Positions 7,993-16,998 of a DNA stretch of 64,000 nt are shown here, in pieces. The number at the start of each line of letters is the position of its first letter. The stretch's first letter is position 1. The position numbers and the translations under genes are program-made. This DNA comes from a virus: IMG/VR virus record IMGVR_UViG_3300031787_000016, positions 1-64,000 of that record, one strand, 5' to 3'. Under the pieces are notes generated by a model. The model did no database searches, was not told the DNA's origin, and saw only the letters and a list, made by a program, of their open reading frames with translations.

Positions 7993-8345
7993 AGCCTACA
8001 GACCTGTACATCTAACACTCCACTGTCTAAATTCCCAATAGCATCAAATGCAGCTTGTGACAAATCGATATTATCTCCAAAGTCACCTCTATCATTCGCG
8101 TAGACCTCCACAGATGCTCCTGTACGCTCGTTTGTGACTCTGTAGCTACCGAAACTCCTCCAGTCTGCTATTGCGGCTGTATAGCCTGAATTACTGAACG
8201 TTTCGCCGTTTGCGGTTTGCCTACCTTCGTAGTAATCCGAGTAATAAGTTGCAGTGGCGTTGAAGCATTCAGCTAGGGCGTTTGCAGGGTTTGAGACTGT
8301 TGCTAGTAGTGCCAAACTTGCTGCCGATAATGTTTTGATAAGCAA
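7989..8345 (-). CDS. Secreted RlpA-like double-psi beta-barrel protein
   Basis: 118 residues. A TTG start follows AAAGGA at good spacing. Residues 1-25 are a signal peptide (hydrophobic SLALLATV, cleavage after ANALA), so the product is exported. The rest is an RlpA-type barrel: ATYYSDYYEGRQTANGETF, then VYANDRGDFGDNIDLS. RlpA proteins act on or bind peptidoglycan. The family's TAAHxTLPFG segment is TAAIADWRSFG here, so the catalytic His is absent while the Asp of NDRG remains. It may bind or loosen the wall rather than cleave it. It stands alone on the minus strand beside small membrane-peptide genes, which suggests a lysis or exit role. Confidence 0.8.
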   Translation of the reverse strand: MLIKTLSAASLALLATVSNPANALAECFNATATYYSDYYEGRQTANGETFSNSGYTAAIADWRSFGSYRVTNERTGASVEVYANDRGDFGDNIDLSQAAFDAIGNLDSGVLDVQVCRL

Positions 8346-8449
8346 ATCGTGATTCCTTTACTTAAGTTCGTAAACCACCATAACATATAAAACAAATGTA
8401 TCTAAAGATGGATGCAGACAATAGAACTGACGTTTACTATTAAATTATT

Positions 8450-8596
8450 ATGATTGAAACACTAACTGCTCTATGCACCTTTCTCTTACTAAGTGCAATA
8501 TCTTTGTTTTTAGTCCTGACGATATTACTACTTTTATCTGTAGCTTTTGAAGTATTGTTGGGATATATTCAATCGTTGCGAGGACGCAAAAAATAA
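8450..8596 (+). CDS. 48-residue single-helix membrane protein
   Basis: ATG 8450 to TAA 8596. About 30 hydrophobic residues (TFLLLSAISLFLVLTILLLL) are followed by a basic tail (QSLRGRKK), an N-out/C-in topology by the positive-inside rule. It is next to the exported RlpA-like gene and two bases before another membrane peptide. A holin- or spanin-like lysis role is possible but only inferred. Confidence 0.6.
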   Translation: MIETLTALCTFLLLSAISLFLVLTILLLLSVAFEVLLGYIQSLRGRKK

Positions 8597-8597
8597 T

Positions 8598-8690
8598 ATG
8601 TTCCTTCACCTAATCTTGCCACTTACATTGGCACTCGGTATTCCTGCATTCCTTTGCTACATTGCACTTAAACTTTACTTTGGTAACTAA
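8598..8690 (+). CDS. 30-residue membrane peptide
   Basis: ATG 8598 to TAA 8690, starting one base after the previous stop. Nearly all hydrophobic (MFLHLILPLTLALGIPAFLC) ending KLYFGN. The next gene starts three bases later. Coupled spacing favours real translation over chance. Confidence 0.5.
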   Translation: MFLHLILPLTLALGIPAFLCYIALKLYFGN

Positions 8691-8693
8691 CAC

Positions 8694-9173
8694 ATGACTG
8701 CACCACAAATTCTCGCTGTATCTAACGCCACCACCGAACTTTCACCAGAAGAGAACGAGTTACTCCTTTCTGCAATCAATCTCAGCAGCCAAGAAAAGAG
8801 CGTCCAAGCCGAGTTGAAAGACGTAAAGGTAAAAGTGACAGAACTCTTCACAAAACGCTTTGACGTAGCGAAAACTGGCACAATCGCGAAGCTGGGCAAA
8901 TCGAGCATTCAAGTCAAGCGCAAGGCTGGCAAAATCGTGCTAACCGACGAGCTACTTGAACTGGCAAACAACATTGATGGGGCTAGAACTGATTTGATTG
9001 CAGCTAATGAAGGCGAAGTTCAAAAGTTGCAAAAACAGATTGAACTATTCCAACAAAAGATTGCAGCGCTCCAAACCAACGAAGAGATTGAGTTCATGGA
9101 GTTCGACTTCAAACAACGTGTTGCGGCACTGCCTGAGCCTGAAGCGACCTATGAAGTAGCAATTAAGGTGTAA
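8694..9173 (+). CDS. Helical/coiled-coil protein, unknown
   Basis: 159 residues. Two long helices flank a short basic beta segment (KLGKSSIQVKRKAGKIVLT); residues ~105-135 (GEVQKLQKQIELFQQKIAAL) have coiled-coil heptads. Likely cytoplasmic. No family recognised. It lies in a run of closely spaced plus-strand genes that ends at 10059. Confidence 0.75.
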   Translation: MTAPQILAVSNATTELSPEENELLLSAINLSSQEKSVQAELKDVKVKVTELFTKRFDVAKTGTIAKLGKSSIQVKRKAGKIVLTDELLELANNIDGARTDLIAANEGEVQKLQKQIELFQQKIAALQTNEEIEFMEFDFKQRVAALPEPEATYEVAIKV

Positions 9174-9174
9174 T

Positions 9175-9459
9175 ATGTATAATGGTCTAGCAAAAAACGA
9201 CCCTCGCATCAAACATCGATTCGTAACAATCTTCCCCGTTAACTTCATTCGCGGCAAACACAAATGTCGTGATGGAGTCGAGCGAAGTGTCATCTGGGAA
9301 AAGCCTTGGAAGCTTGGAGGAGTAATCTTCATTCCTCTGTTCCAGTTCTACATTGCAACTCGGTTCATCAATAATCAATACATGAAGGAAGATTACACTT
9401 ACTTTAGCCTGAGATTCATCTGGTGGCAAATTAATGGGAGCTTTTGGTACAGTAAATGA
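9175..9459 (+). CDS. Protein with hydrophobic segment, unknown
   Basis: 94 residues, starting one base after the previous stop. A hydrophobic aromatic stretch (LGGVIFIPLFQFYIATRF) may insert in the membrane; the N-terminus is basic. Its TGA overlaps the next ATG (ATGA). Confidence 0.65.
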   Translation: MYNGLAKNDPRIKHRFVTIFPVNFIRGKHKCRDGVERSVIWEKPWKLGGVIFIPLFQFYIATRFINNQYMKEDYTYFSLRFIWWQINGSFWYSK

Positions 9460-9557
9460 CTAATATTGAATCTGGATTACTTTTTTGGTGGTTACTATTT
9501 AATATAGTCCTACCTTTAACTTTGGGATTTCTCTCGACATACTTTATACGCAAATGA
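9456..9557 (+). CDS. 33-residue membrane peptide
   Basis: ATG overlaps the previous stop. The product is one hydrophobic helix (GLLFWWLLFNIVLPLTLGFL) with a basic end (IRK). A 14-residue frame (9554-9598) then overlaps by ATGA at both ends and links to ATG 9595; it may be only a coupling device. Third membrane peptide in 1.1 kb. Confidence 0.5.
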   Translation: MTNIESGLLFWWLLFNIVLPLTLGFLSTYFIRK

Positions 9558-9594
9558 CTATTTACTACATTGCAACATACACACAACTAAAAAC

Positions 9595-10059
9595 ATGACA
9601 CTTACAACACAATCTGAAATCGAAGAAATCGTCTCACAACAAGACTTTCCAATCCGTCTTGAAGTTTACGAGTCTGGAAGTATCTCACTATTTGCTCACA
9701 ACCGTAACATTGTTATAGACTTACCCGCAGAAAGAGAGTATGTAGACAAGCTGTTTAAGTACCTTAAGACAGGCGAGAACGTCAACCCACTCAAAACACT
9801 CTATTTAATCTCCTTCCCTACAACAGAAACGACAATTGGTGATATACACTTTGAGAAAATTTTCGGTGAGGGTGTTCGCGTACAGAGATTAGCTTTCGAT
9901 GCTAATACAGATTATAAAACTCTTGACAAATGGCATTCCAGCATCATCGAAGAAATAAACACCTCTCTCGACCAATACTTTGACGACAAAGATAAGTTTA
10001 ATGAGGAGTTACTCAAAGATATTTACGAATCAGCCTTCAGGGTAGGTGAAGAAGTTTAA
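9595..10059 (+). CDS. Acidic protein of unknown function
   Basis: 154 residues, acidic, alpha/beta. N-terminal part (IEEIVSQQDFPIRLEVYESG) and C-terminal helix (DKFNEELLKDIYESAF). No domain recognised. Its end overlaps the convergent 1013-residue gene by four bases. Confidence 0.7.
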   Translation: MTLTTQSEIEEIVSQQDFPIRLEVYESGSISLFAHNRNIVIDLPAEREYVDKLFKYLKTGENVNPLKTLYLISFPTTETTIGDIHFEKIFGEGVRVQRLAFDANTDYKTLDKWHSSIIEEINTSLDQYFDDKDKFNEELLKDIYESAFRVGEEV

Positions 10060-13000
10060 ACGTAAAGTGACCTCTCCGCCAGCCCAAGATACTCTTCAAT
10101 GTTTTGTTCGATTCCCTGAATCTCAGCCGTAGTAAGCTGTCTATTATAAAGCAAGCAGCCTAACCACAATCCGTTTATGTCTGATGCTATTGAATCAATC
10201 GTCAGCCCACTGCTTGAACTAAATACCAATACCTGAGCGTCTGTGCTATCCACATTACTTGTGAGTGCTACAGATGCTTTTTTTTGTCGCACATCTGTAA
10301 TTATTTGAGGAATACTTGCTCCATCGCTACTGTAGAACTCCAATTGGTCTGTGTAGTTGCTTATCAGAACACTATCAGCCGTTAGAGCATTCGCATAGCC
10401 ATATAGCCCAGTACTGGCAAACGTAGTCGGTGTAGCCCAGTTGCCAGAAAAGAGGTACAGAAAAGAGGTACTTTCGTTCGGGCTTCCCACTAGCAGGTCA
10501 TAGCTGGCGTTAAAGGATAGTGAGTATCCAAAGTTGGTAGTTGAGCTTGTGATGGTCTTGATGACTGTCCAAGCGCCAGTTTCGTATTTCCAAATTTTCA
10601 CCTCACCAGAGAAATTAGCGGTCGCCAAGTAATCATCCTTCAGCGCAAAATCCAAATCTGCGCCTGTAATCGTTTGTGTAAGTGCGTCTGAGTCGAAAAC
10701 CCGAACATTACCTGAGTTGTCCATCGCCGCCCATCGCGACAAATCAAAATTGCCCAGAATTTTTTTCCCTAAAAAGTTGAAGACGTTACTGGGGGTCGTG
10801 TTGTAGATTCCAGCAGAAGAAGTAAATTTATATATATGATTGCTTCCTTGGACTGAAGCTAAAAGTGCTGTATTGTCATCTTTTACAAAAGCTGAAAGAC
10901 CAAAACCATCCACGTAAGGTACTGGGCTAGTTTGCCCTAAATTGAGGCTCGATGTCCATGTAGCGACACCAGTTCGAGTGAAGTGAAGTACGCGCCCTTC
11001 ACCCAAGTTGCTATTCTTGACACCGATACAAATCAAGTCGCCAGTGCTGTTTATTTGCAGTGAAGCATTAGCTAGAGCAGCCGCATCACCAGAAGTCAAA
11101 GGCAAAGTTACTGCCGAGCCAAATGCCCAAACTCCAGTGATTCGCCGCACTACTTTGACTGTGTTCGCCAAGTCGTCAATGTAAACTAAATTACTTTCAT
11201 CTTCCGAAATTGCAACTTTACTGAAGCGACCAGACTGCGTAGACACTTTTACAAAATCACCAGACGTAAACTGAAGTGAGCCGACCAGTTGAGTACCAGA
11301 GCCGCCATTAAATGTGTAACCAGAACTTGAGCCAACATATTTGCGATACGACTTAGCCGCCAACTCTCGATATACAAAAAACAAGGTGCGAACTCCTGCA
11401 ATAGAAGCTGCCAGATTTATTTTCTGCCCTGAGCTTGCGATGTTGTAGGTCTTGCCGTATAAAAGCGAAGTTTCTAGTGTTGAGCTTGTTGTTGCATTGG
11501 CTGTTGCGGTGAGATTAGGTATTGTGCCGCTTGTGATGCTCGATTTAGCAAAGTAGCCATCAAGATAGCCAGAAATGTTTGTGATGCCAAAAGTACGTGA
11601 TTCATTGAGACTTACTTCGTAGTCTTGATAGTAAGTGCCGTTTGAAACCCTTATAGTGATTGGAGTTCGGGCTGGTCGTACTGCAAAATTACTAAGAACT
11701 AACTGGAAAGTAGCTGTTAGTGAATTAGGTGCTACAGACACAGTACTAACATTTAGAGTCGCTTCATTTACTTGCCAGTCGGAATTATCAGGTATTAGTA
11801 AGTGTAAAAAGTACACTGTGGAATCTGAGTAGCTGCCAGTTTGGGTGATTGTATAAGTAGTTGTTGAGTTAGGGGCGACGGCTGAGCTTCCAGCGACAGA
11901 AAAAATTCGCCTAGAAAAAATCCCCTGAAAAGTTGAAGACGTTTTGTTCCTGAAATTAATTGGGTAAAACTGCTCGACCTTGGATTGAGGAAGGAGCGTA
12001 GCGACTTGAGGAAAATATTGGTCAAGATTCGCTATGCGCTCATAGGCAGAAAAAGAAATTAGGCTAAAGTTTCCTGTAGGCGCTTGATATTTACTTGAAT
12101 TAAACCAGAACTTGTAGCTCGGTATTTTTATTTGCAGCGTCGTAGTAAGCTTTAGTAAGCCATTGAGCCATACTTTGACTGCAAACTGGTTAAACTCCAG
12201 CTTCAGTACCTGAACCTCGTTGGAAGGGTCAAAACTGCCAATGTCTTGCAGATTAATGGCATTTGAGTTGAGTCTGCCAAATTTCAGTAGATTGTCTAGT
12301 TTCCTTACAAAAAAACTGAGGTTGGGCGAGTCCCAGTAGCTTAGTAGTTCTACATTTGCGCCGATGTTAGCCGATAAAAAACGTAGCTCGACTGTAAAAC
12401 TTGATGTGAGAGGTCGGGCGCTTTGTATGGCAAGGGAATTTGGCGTTACTAGCTTTGTCTGTGTTTTGTAGTCATTTGTAGTTGTGTCTATGAGTTTTGT
12501 GAAGTTGCCAATTTCATCAGCATATTTTAAATAGCAGATTTGGTTGTTGCTCGGTCTGTAAGCCGTCAACGCGCTAGCGAAAACATCTGCACTTATTGAT
12601 AAAAGCCAAGGTAATGCCACAGACTTGTAGCCGATATTTTTAACATCACCAGTAAAGTTGCCAATCTTAAAAGTGCCAGACTGAATCTTGTAGTTGAAGG
12701 TGAGGGTAGCCGACGACTCATTCACCTTAATACTCAGCACACTTCCCTTTCTGACAACGCGCAGCAGCGACCAAGAGGCATCGTTTATAGTAAGACCACT
12801 GGATACAGTCTCGAAGATGCCCGAAGCTATCTGACGCTTAATTACTAGCACACCAGATACGATTGCAAAGTAGAAAATATCCCCTACAGTGAATAAAGTT
12901 TGATTTATAACTCCAGAGGGATAAAATTGCCCAAAAAAGGAAAAATCGTACTTGTTTGTTACGGCTGAGTAGCTTGTAGAGGATGCGGAGTAAGCGGTCG

Positions 13001-13097
13001 TGCTGCTGTCATATACGTCTAGAAGAGTAGGAAGGTAATTCTGCTCTGATTCTGTGAGTTGGAGTGGCTCAGGGGCAAAAGTAAAGCGTGGGTGCAT
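10056..13097 (-). CDS. Large LamG plus beta-propeller-like tail/adhesin protein
   Basis: 1013 residues. Residues ~130-370 have LamG-like strands (FTVELRFLSANIGANVELLS, EVQVLKLEFNQFAVKVWLNG). Residues ~600-920 contain repeated blades such as RFSKVAISEDESNLVYIDD, NFDLSRWAAMDNSGNVRVFD and NFSGEVKIWKYETGAW, typical of WD40/FG-GAP-type propellers. The last ~80 residues revert to LamG (LWLGCLLYNRQLTTAEIQGI). The product is probably a receptor-binding virion protein. It ends the minus-strand operon that starts at 17783. Confidence 0.75.
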   Translation of the reverse strand: MHPRFTFAPEPLQLTESEQNYLPTLLDVYDSSTTAYSASSTSYSAVTNKYDFSFFGQFYPSGVINQTLFTVGDIFYFAIVSGVLVIKRQIASGIFETVSSGLTINDASWSLLRVVRKGSVLSIKVNESSATLTFNYKIQSGTFKIGNFTGDVKNIGYKSVALPWLLSISADVFASALTAYRPSNNQICYLKYADEIGNFTKLIDTTTNDYKTQTKLVTPNSLAIQSARPLTSSFTVELRFLSANIGANVELLSYWDSPNLSFFVRKLDNLLKFGRLNSNAINLQDIGSFDPSNEVQVLKLEFNQFAVKVWLNGLLKLTTTLQIKIPSYKFWFNSSKYQAPTGNFSLISFSAYERIANLDQYFPQVATLLPQSKVEQFYPINFRNKTSSTFQGIFSRRIFSVAGSSAVAPNSTTTYTITQTGSYSDSTVYFLHLLIPDNSDWQVNEATLNVSTVSVAPNSLTATFQLVLSNFAVRPARTPITIRVSNGTYYQDYEVSLNESRTFGITNISGYLDGYFAKSSITSGTIPNLTATANATTSSTLETSLLYGKTYNIASSGQKINLAASIAGVRTLFFVYRELAAKSYRKYVGSSSGYTFNGGSGTQLVGSLQFTSGDFVKVSTQSGRFSKVAISEDESNLVYIDDLANTVKVVRRITGVWAFGSAVTLPLTSGDAAALANASLQINSTGDLICIGVKNSNLGEGRVLHFTRTGVATWTSSLNLGQTSPVPYVDGFGLSAFVKDDNTALLASVQGSNHIYKFTSSAGIYNTTPSNVFNFLGKKILGNFDLSRWAAMDNSGNVRVFDSDALTQTITGADLDFALKDDYLATANFSGEVKIWKYETGAWTVIKTITSSTTNFGYSLSFNASYDLLVGSPNESTSFLYLFSGNWATPTTFASTGLYGYANALTADSVLISNYTDQLEFYSSDGASIPQIITDVRQKKASVALTSNVDSTDAQVLVFSSSSGLTIDSIASDINGLWLGCLLYNRQLTTAEIQGIEQNIEEYLGLAERSLYV
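10445..10470. repeat. 13-bp perfect tandem duplication inside the propeller gene
   Basis: CAGAAAAGAGGTA occurs twice head to tail. The unit is not a multiple of three, yet the frame is open on both sides, so a compensating change or ancient origin is implied. Confidence 0.6.
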
Positions 13098-13099
13098 CG

Positions 13100-13450
13100 T
13101 TATACCGTTACAATGACATTAGCAAAACCAACTACACTAATCGAAGCAGTAAGCGAAGCGTAAGCCTTAATTACTAAACTCCCAGTTACTGTGACTCCAG
13201 AAAGAATTGGCACTAGTCCACGACCTGCTGGAATTACTTGTGAGAATATTTGAGAGGCGCTCGAACCTCCTATTAACACATATAAAGTTTGGTCAATATT
13301 AGAATAGTTAAATGCCGATACCCAGAGTTCATGAATATCAGTAGACCCCGCAGTGTGTATAGTGTTGGCACTACCTGAAGTAGTAGCATTGATGGCTATT
13401 GGCAAACCATTTGTGCTACCACCTAAAATCGACTTCTGAAAAGTATCCAA
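13100..13450 (-). CDS. Small virion-type protein
   Basis: 116 residues, beta-rich, Ser/Thr-rich (HTAGSTDIHELWVSAFNYSN). Starts with TTG directly after the previous stop; AGAGGA stands seven bases before it, which supports this start. Likely a fibre or baseplate component by operon position. No family recognised. Confidence 0.7.
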   Translation of the reverse strand: MDTFQKSILGGSTNGLPIAINATTSGSANTIHTAGSTDIHELWVSAFNYSNIDQTLYVLIGGSSASQIFSQVIPAGRGLVPILSGVTVTGSLVIKAYASLTASISVVGFANVIVTV

Positions 13451-15535
13451 TTATAAATCCTCTGAGTGTGGTACAAGTAGACTAGCTTTTTTAACACCTT
13501 CATTAATAATAACTAAATCAGCTTCTATACTTGATAAATCTGTATTAACTAAAATGTCTGTTTTAGCCTTAATACTATCTAATTTAGTTTCGTTAGTATT
13601 AATCTCACTTATTATAGCTGTTTGAGCATTGCTTACATTAGTTGGTGTAGCAAAACCTGTCGCAGTTATCCATTGATTTTGATTATTTTGTAATTCATTG
13701 GTATCTTCAAGAATAGATGCAATACCAGAATTATTTGGTATTGTGTAATTAGCTGATGCAAGTCTAGTTGAAGTTGGAACATCAATCCTAGATAATTCTG
13801 TAGCAAGTTCAGTTCGGACTTGACCAGCAATAACTGAAGCTGTAGGAGGTGTGCTATAAGCCCCAAAAGCTAAGCGTGTGCTTATTGCTACATCTAGTTT
13901 TGTTGAATTAGTGTCAATTTCCGAACGAATAGCGGCTACGGTAGGGGGGATTGTATAAGAAACACTTGCTAATCGACTTGAAGTTGCAACATCTATTCTT
14001 GAAAGTTCTACAGAAAGTTCAGTTCTTACTTGGGAAGCTAATGTACCAGCAGAAACTGGGGCAGAGTATCCTGTTGTTGCCAATCTGCTAGATATAGTTG
14101 CATCAAGATTATTAAGTCTAGAATCATTCGATAACAACGTATTAGTTGGTATTGCATCTAAAGTTGTTTGTGATGCTCTAGTAGCTATGTCATCAGATAA
14201 AGAAATAGATGGAGTACCTATTTTTGTATTTATAGTTTCAATTGTTGTATTATCTGGAGAAGTATATCCAGCAGAAGATAAGCGAGTGGAAATTGCTGCG
14301 TCAATTCTTCCAAGTTCAGTTGTTAATTCGGTACGAACTTGCGTGGCAACTTGAGAAGCTGTTGGAGGTATTGTATAGGTAACTCCAGCTAGTCTTGTGC
14401 TGACTGCAACATCTAACTTAGTAGAGTTGGTATCAAGTTCTGTTCTAATTTGAGAAACTGTAGGCGGAGTAGTTGCATTTCTGCTTGAGATAGCTACATC
14501 AATTCGTGCCAACTCTGTGGAAAGCTCCGTCCTTACTTGAGATGAAATAGTAGAGGCAGATATAGGTGCAGAATAACTTGCGGTGGGTAATCGGCTGCTT
14601 ATTGCAGCATCGAGATTATTAAGTCTAAGGTCAGAAGAAAGTAATGTTGTGACTGGTATGGAATTAACACTAGTTTGAGATGCTCTGGTTGCAATGTCAG
14701 CACTAAGGGAAACAGAAGGTGTCCCTAATTTAGTGTTTATGGTAGATATTGTTGCGTTATCAGGTGCTGTGTATCCAGCAGAAGCTAAGCGACTAGAAAC
14801 AGTTGCATCAATTCTCCCTAATTCTGTAGAAAGTTCGGTTCTAACTGCACCAGCAATAGTACTAGGAGAACTACCACCACCAGCATCAGATAAAGCTTTA
14901 CCTGCACTTCCAGATATTTGATGCCCAGATAATAATCTATCCCAAACAGCAGTAGCAATACTAGATGCACTAGCTCCACCGCCTCCACCGCCTCCACCGC
15001 CTCCACCGCCTCCACCGCCTCCACCTGTCGCACTGTTCAGAACTTCTCCCATTGTTCCAATTACATTGTTAAGTGAAGCAATTGCCCCCCAAACTTCTTG
15101 GGCAATATCAAATGCTGAAGGTTTAAAGCCGATATTTAAAGTGGCTCCAATAATACCTTTTCCGTCTAAAGTTAATGGTTCAAAAGTAGCAATACCAGCA
15201 GCAGAACCAGATTTTACAACACCTCGTATTAAAAATCCTGTGCTTGTAATTAATCCAGCAAGATTAAGTGTCGCTACTACAGAACCTATACCAAAAAGAG
15301 AGCTTGAGGTTGTAGCTGCACCAAAAGTTCTAAAAGTGCTACCAATTTCACCTACAGATAATGGTCGCTTTAAAGCATTTTCGTAATAGCCTACAGGAAA
15401 TGAGGTTGTTTTACTGAAAGCTACTCTATTAGCCATAGACCGACCAACTCTATTGAGAGAATCTATAGAAGTAGAGGCTGCCCCACCACCAAGAAATCTA
15501 ATACCATTAGCAGTTATCCCGTTATTAGTTAGCAT
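13451..15535 (-). CDS. Repetitive trimeric tail-fibre-like protein
   Basis: 694 residues. N-terminal ~165 residues are globular, followed by ~17 glycines, then a long repetitive shaft: units with RTELSTELxRIDxAxSSRLA, TKLDVAVSTRLAG and YTIPPTASQV recur, and a block of roughly 150 residues occurs nearly twice (SADIATRASQT... versus SDDIATRASQT...). The heptad-like spacing suggests a trimeric coiled fibre. The C-terminus is helical (ETKLDSIKAKTDIL). A tail fibre is the likely role, from architecture and operon position. Confidence 0.75.
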   Translation of the reverse strand: MLTNNGITANGIRFLGGGAASTSIDSLNRVGRSMANRVAFSKTTSFPVGYYENALKRPLSVGEIGSTFRTFGAATTSSSLFGIGSVVATLNLAGLITSTGFLIRGVVKSGSAAGIATFEPLTLDGKGIIGATLNIGFKPSAFDIAQEVWGAIASLNNVIGTMGEVLNSATGGGGGGGGGGGGGGGGGASASSIATAVWDRLLSGHQISGSAGKALSDAGGGSSPSTIAGAVRTELSTELGRIDATVSSRLASAGYTAPDNATISTINTKLGTPSVSLSADIATRASQTSVNSIPVTTLLSSDLRLNNLDAAISSRLPTASYSAPISASTISSQVRTELSTELARIDVAISSRNATTPPTVSQIRTELDTNSTKLDVAVSTRLAGVTYTIPPTASQVATQVRTELTTELGRIDAAISTRLSSAGYTSPDNTTIETINTKIGTPSISLSDDIATRASQTTLDAIPTNTLLSNDSRLNNLDATISSRLATTGYSAPVSAGTLASQVRTELSVELSRIDVATSSRLASVSYTIPPTVAAIRSEIDTNSTKLDVAISTRLAFGAYSTPPTASVIAGQVRTELATELSRIDVPTSTRLASANYTIPNNSGIASILEDTNELQNNQNQWITATGFATPTNVSNAQTAIISEINTNETKLDSIKAKTDILVNTDLSSIEADLVIINEGVKKASLLVPHSEDL
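14974..15025. repeat. 9-bp microsatellite encoding poly-Gly
   Basis: Five to six copies of CTCCACCGC on the plus strand encode a run of about 17 glycines in the fibre gene. Such a tract can expand or contract in whole codons. Confidence 0.85.
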
Positions 15536-15695
15536 TCCAATTATCTGCTATAGTTTGCAGGGCAATAATTAAATCTAGAGCTTCTTGTTTACTGTTAACT
15601 CTAATAAATCTTCCATCAACAACTTCAAAACCTACTACAGTACCTTCATTATAAGGCGGTGCAGCTAATGGGATTTTTAAACTAGTTCCAAGCAT
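15525..15695 (-). CDS. Small protein of unknown function
   Basis: 56 residues from ATG 15695, chosen over an upstream start because GGAGA stands ahead of it. Overlaps the upstream gene's end by 14 bases and the fibre gene's start by 11. Sequence (NEGTVVGFEVVDGRFIRVNS) suggests a small beta fold. Possibly a fibre-assembly helper, but only position supports that. Confidence 0.6.
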   Translation of the reverse strand: MLGTSLKIPLAAPPYNEGTVVGFEVVDGRFIRVNSKQEALDLIIALQTIADNWNAN

Positions 15696-16584
15696 ATTGA
15701 ATTTCTCCAAAGACAACACTACCCGCAGTTAAAGCTCCGCCAACTTGAATAAACATTCCCAAGCAAGAATCATCATAAATTCTAGGTAAAGCTGGAATTT
15801 GGTTAAGAAAATCGCGTTCGCCAGCTACGTTAGCAGCAACAAGAGGGATATATGCAATTGGACGATGTAAAACTAGGCAACCTACACCAGAAGTTGCTCC
15901 AGTATTGATTACATAAGACTGGACAGATTGAATACCTAAATCCCCTGCTTGCATTGGATGGAAAAGACCTCCAACTGTAACAGCCGTATTAGTTTGACCA
16001 TAACAAGCACCAACTGGAGTTGCTGTAGCAGGAGCAAAAAGTGACCCTGTAGGAGCCACTGTAGTACGTCCAGAAGTACCAGCTTCATTTGTATAAGTTA
16101 AGGTGATTTGACCGTTACCAGCAGTTGTAGCAGTTGTGACAATAAGTGAAGCTTGTACACCGTTAGCATTGGTTAATCGAGTGTTTCCAGTGCCTGTCCA
16201 AGTTGGGTGATTTGATAAAGTGCTAGGAGCGCCAGTTAAAGCTAGTGACGGATACAAATGAATAATATCTGTAAGTAGCAAATAAGAAGGCACTGCCGTT
16301 GCTGAGGGCGTAATTGCTGTCATTGATAATAAATGACGAGTAAGAGTAGCAACATCCGCATTAAGAGGCAAAGCACCCACACTAGAACGGTTTCTTGAAA
16401 TACCTATCCCAGCAGTACCAGTTAAGACCATCTGACCTCCAGTACCACCTGCGGATAATAATTCATGCCATCTACCTGCTGCTGAAGTTGCGCCAGTTTG
16501 AATAGTTCTATTAAAACCTAATTTTGCAATTGTATTATTTACTGTAATTGCATTGACAAGAGCATCGATACTTGAAAAACCCAT
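15682..16584 (-). CDS. Virion structural protein, unknown
   Basis: 300 residues, Ala/Thr/Gly-rich with few charges, as in capsid-surface or tail proteins. Starts MGFSSIDALVNAITVNNTIA and contains RWHELLSAGGTGGQMVLTG. No domain recognised; a structural role follows from composition and operon context. Confidence 0.65.
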   Translation of the reverse strand: MGFSSIDALVNAITVNNTIAKLGFNRTIQTGATSAAGRWHELLSAGGTGGQMVLTGTAGIGISRNRSSVGALPLNADVATLTRHLLSMTAITPSATAVPSYLLLTDIIHLYPSLALTGAPSTLSNHPTWTGTGNTRLTNANGVQASLIVTTATTAGNGQITLTYTNEAGTSGRTTVAPTGSLFAPATATPVGACYGQTNTAVTVGGLFHPMQAGDLGIQSVQSYVINTGATSGVGCLVLHRPIAYIPLVAANVAGERDFLNQIPALPRIYDDSCLGMFIQVGGALTAGSVVFGEIQYAWN

Positions 16585-16589
16585 TTACT

Positions 16590-16997
16590 TTAGTCCTCTG
16601 TGATGCTTAAAGCGCCAGCACCGATAATTGGTTGAATATTTAGTGAGATAGCAAGAGAAGAGTTTAATGCGCCCTTATAAAGTACTTTTCCTGTGCCTGT
16701 GGAAGCTGTCCCAATAGCCCAGTGAGTAGCAGTGTCAGTTCCTCCTGTACAGTTGGCAAATTGAATTTGAGCTGCGTTTACTGCGTTATTATCTACAACA
16801 GTCCATCCTGTATTATCTCTCGGTACAGATATCCGAGCATAACCTGTATAAGAAATTTCTGATGTAGTTTGAACACCAGCTTCACCAACATCTGCGTTAT
16901 GCAGAGAGACAAATAAGTTACCACCAATACCACTGATTGCAGTAGCATTAAAAGTGAATAACATCAAGTCATTTTCGTAAGTATTTGATTTACTCAT
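16590..16997 (-). CDS. Conserved phage structural-type protein
   Basis: 135 residues. The pattern SNTYENDLMLFTFNATAI, then LFVSLHNADVGEAG, YTGYARISVPR and a C-terminal GALSITED is typical of a protein common among phage tail-fibre operons; I know the pattern but not a firm function. Likely virion-associated. Confidence 0.7.
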   Translation of the reverse strand: MSKSNTYENDLMLFTFNATAISGIGGNLFVSLHNADVGEAGVQTTSEISYTGYARISVPRDNTGWTVVDNNAVNAAQIQFANCTGGTDTATHWAIGTASTGTGKVLYKGALNSSLAISLNIQPIIGAGALSITED

Positions 16998-16998
16998 T

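Noticed and set aside
9554-9598. 14-residue frame as an independent gene
   Set aside because: Too short to distinguish from a coupling device; mentioned with its neighbour only.
14818-15033. Minus-strand frame with VEAVEAVEAVEA repeats
   Set aside because: It is the out-of-frame reading of the poly-Gly microsatellite within the fibre gene.
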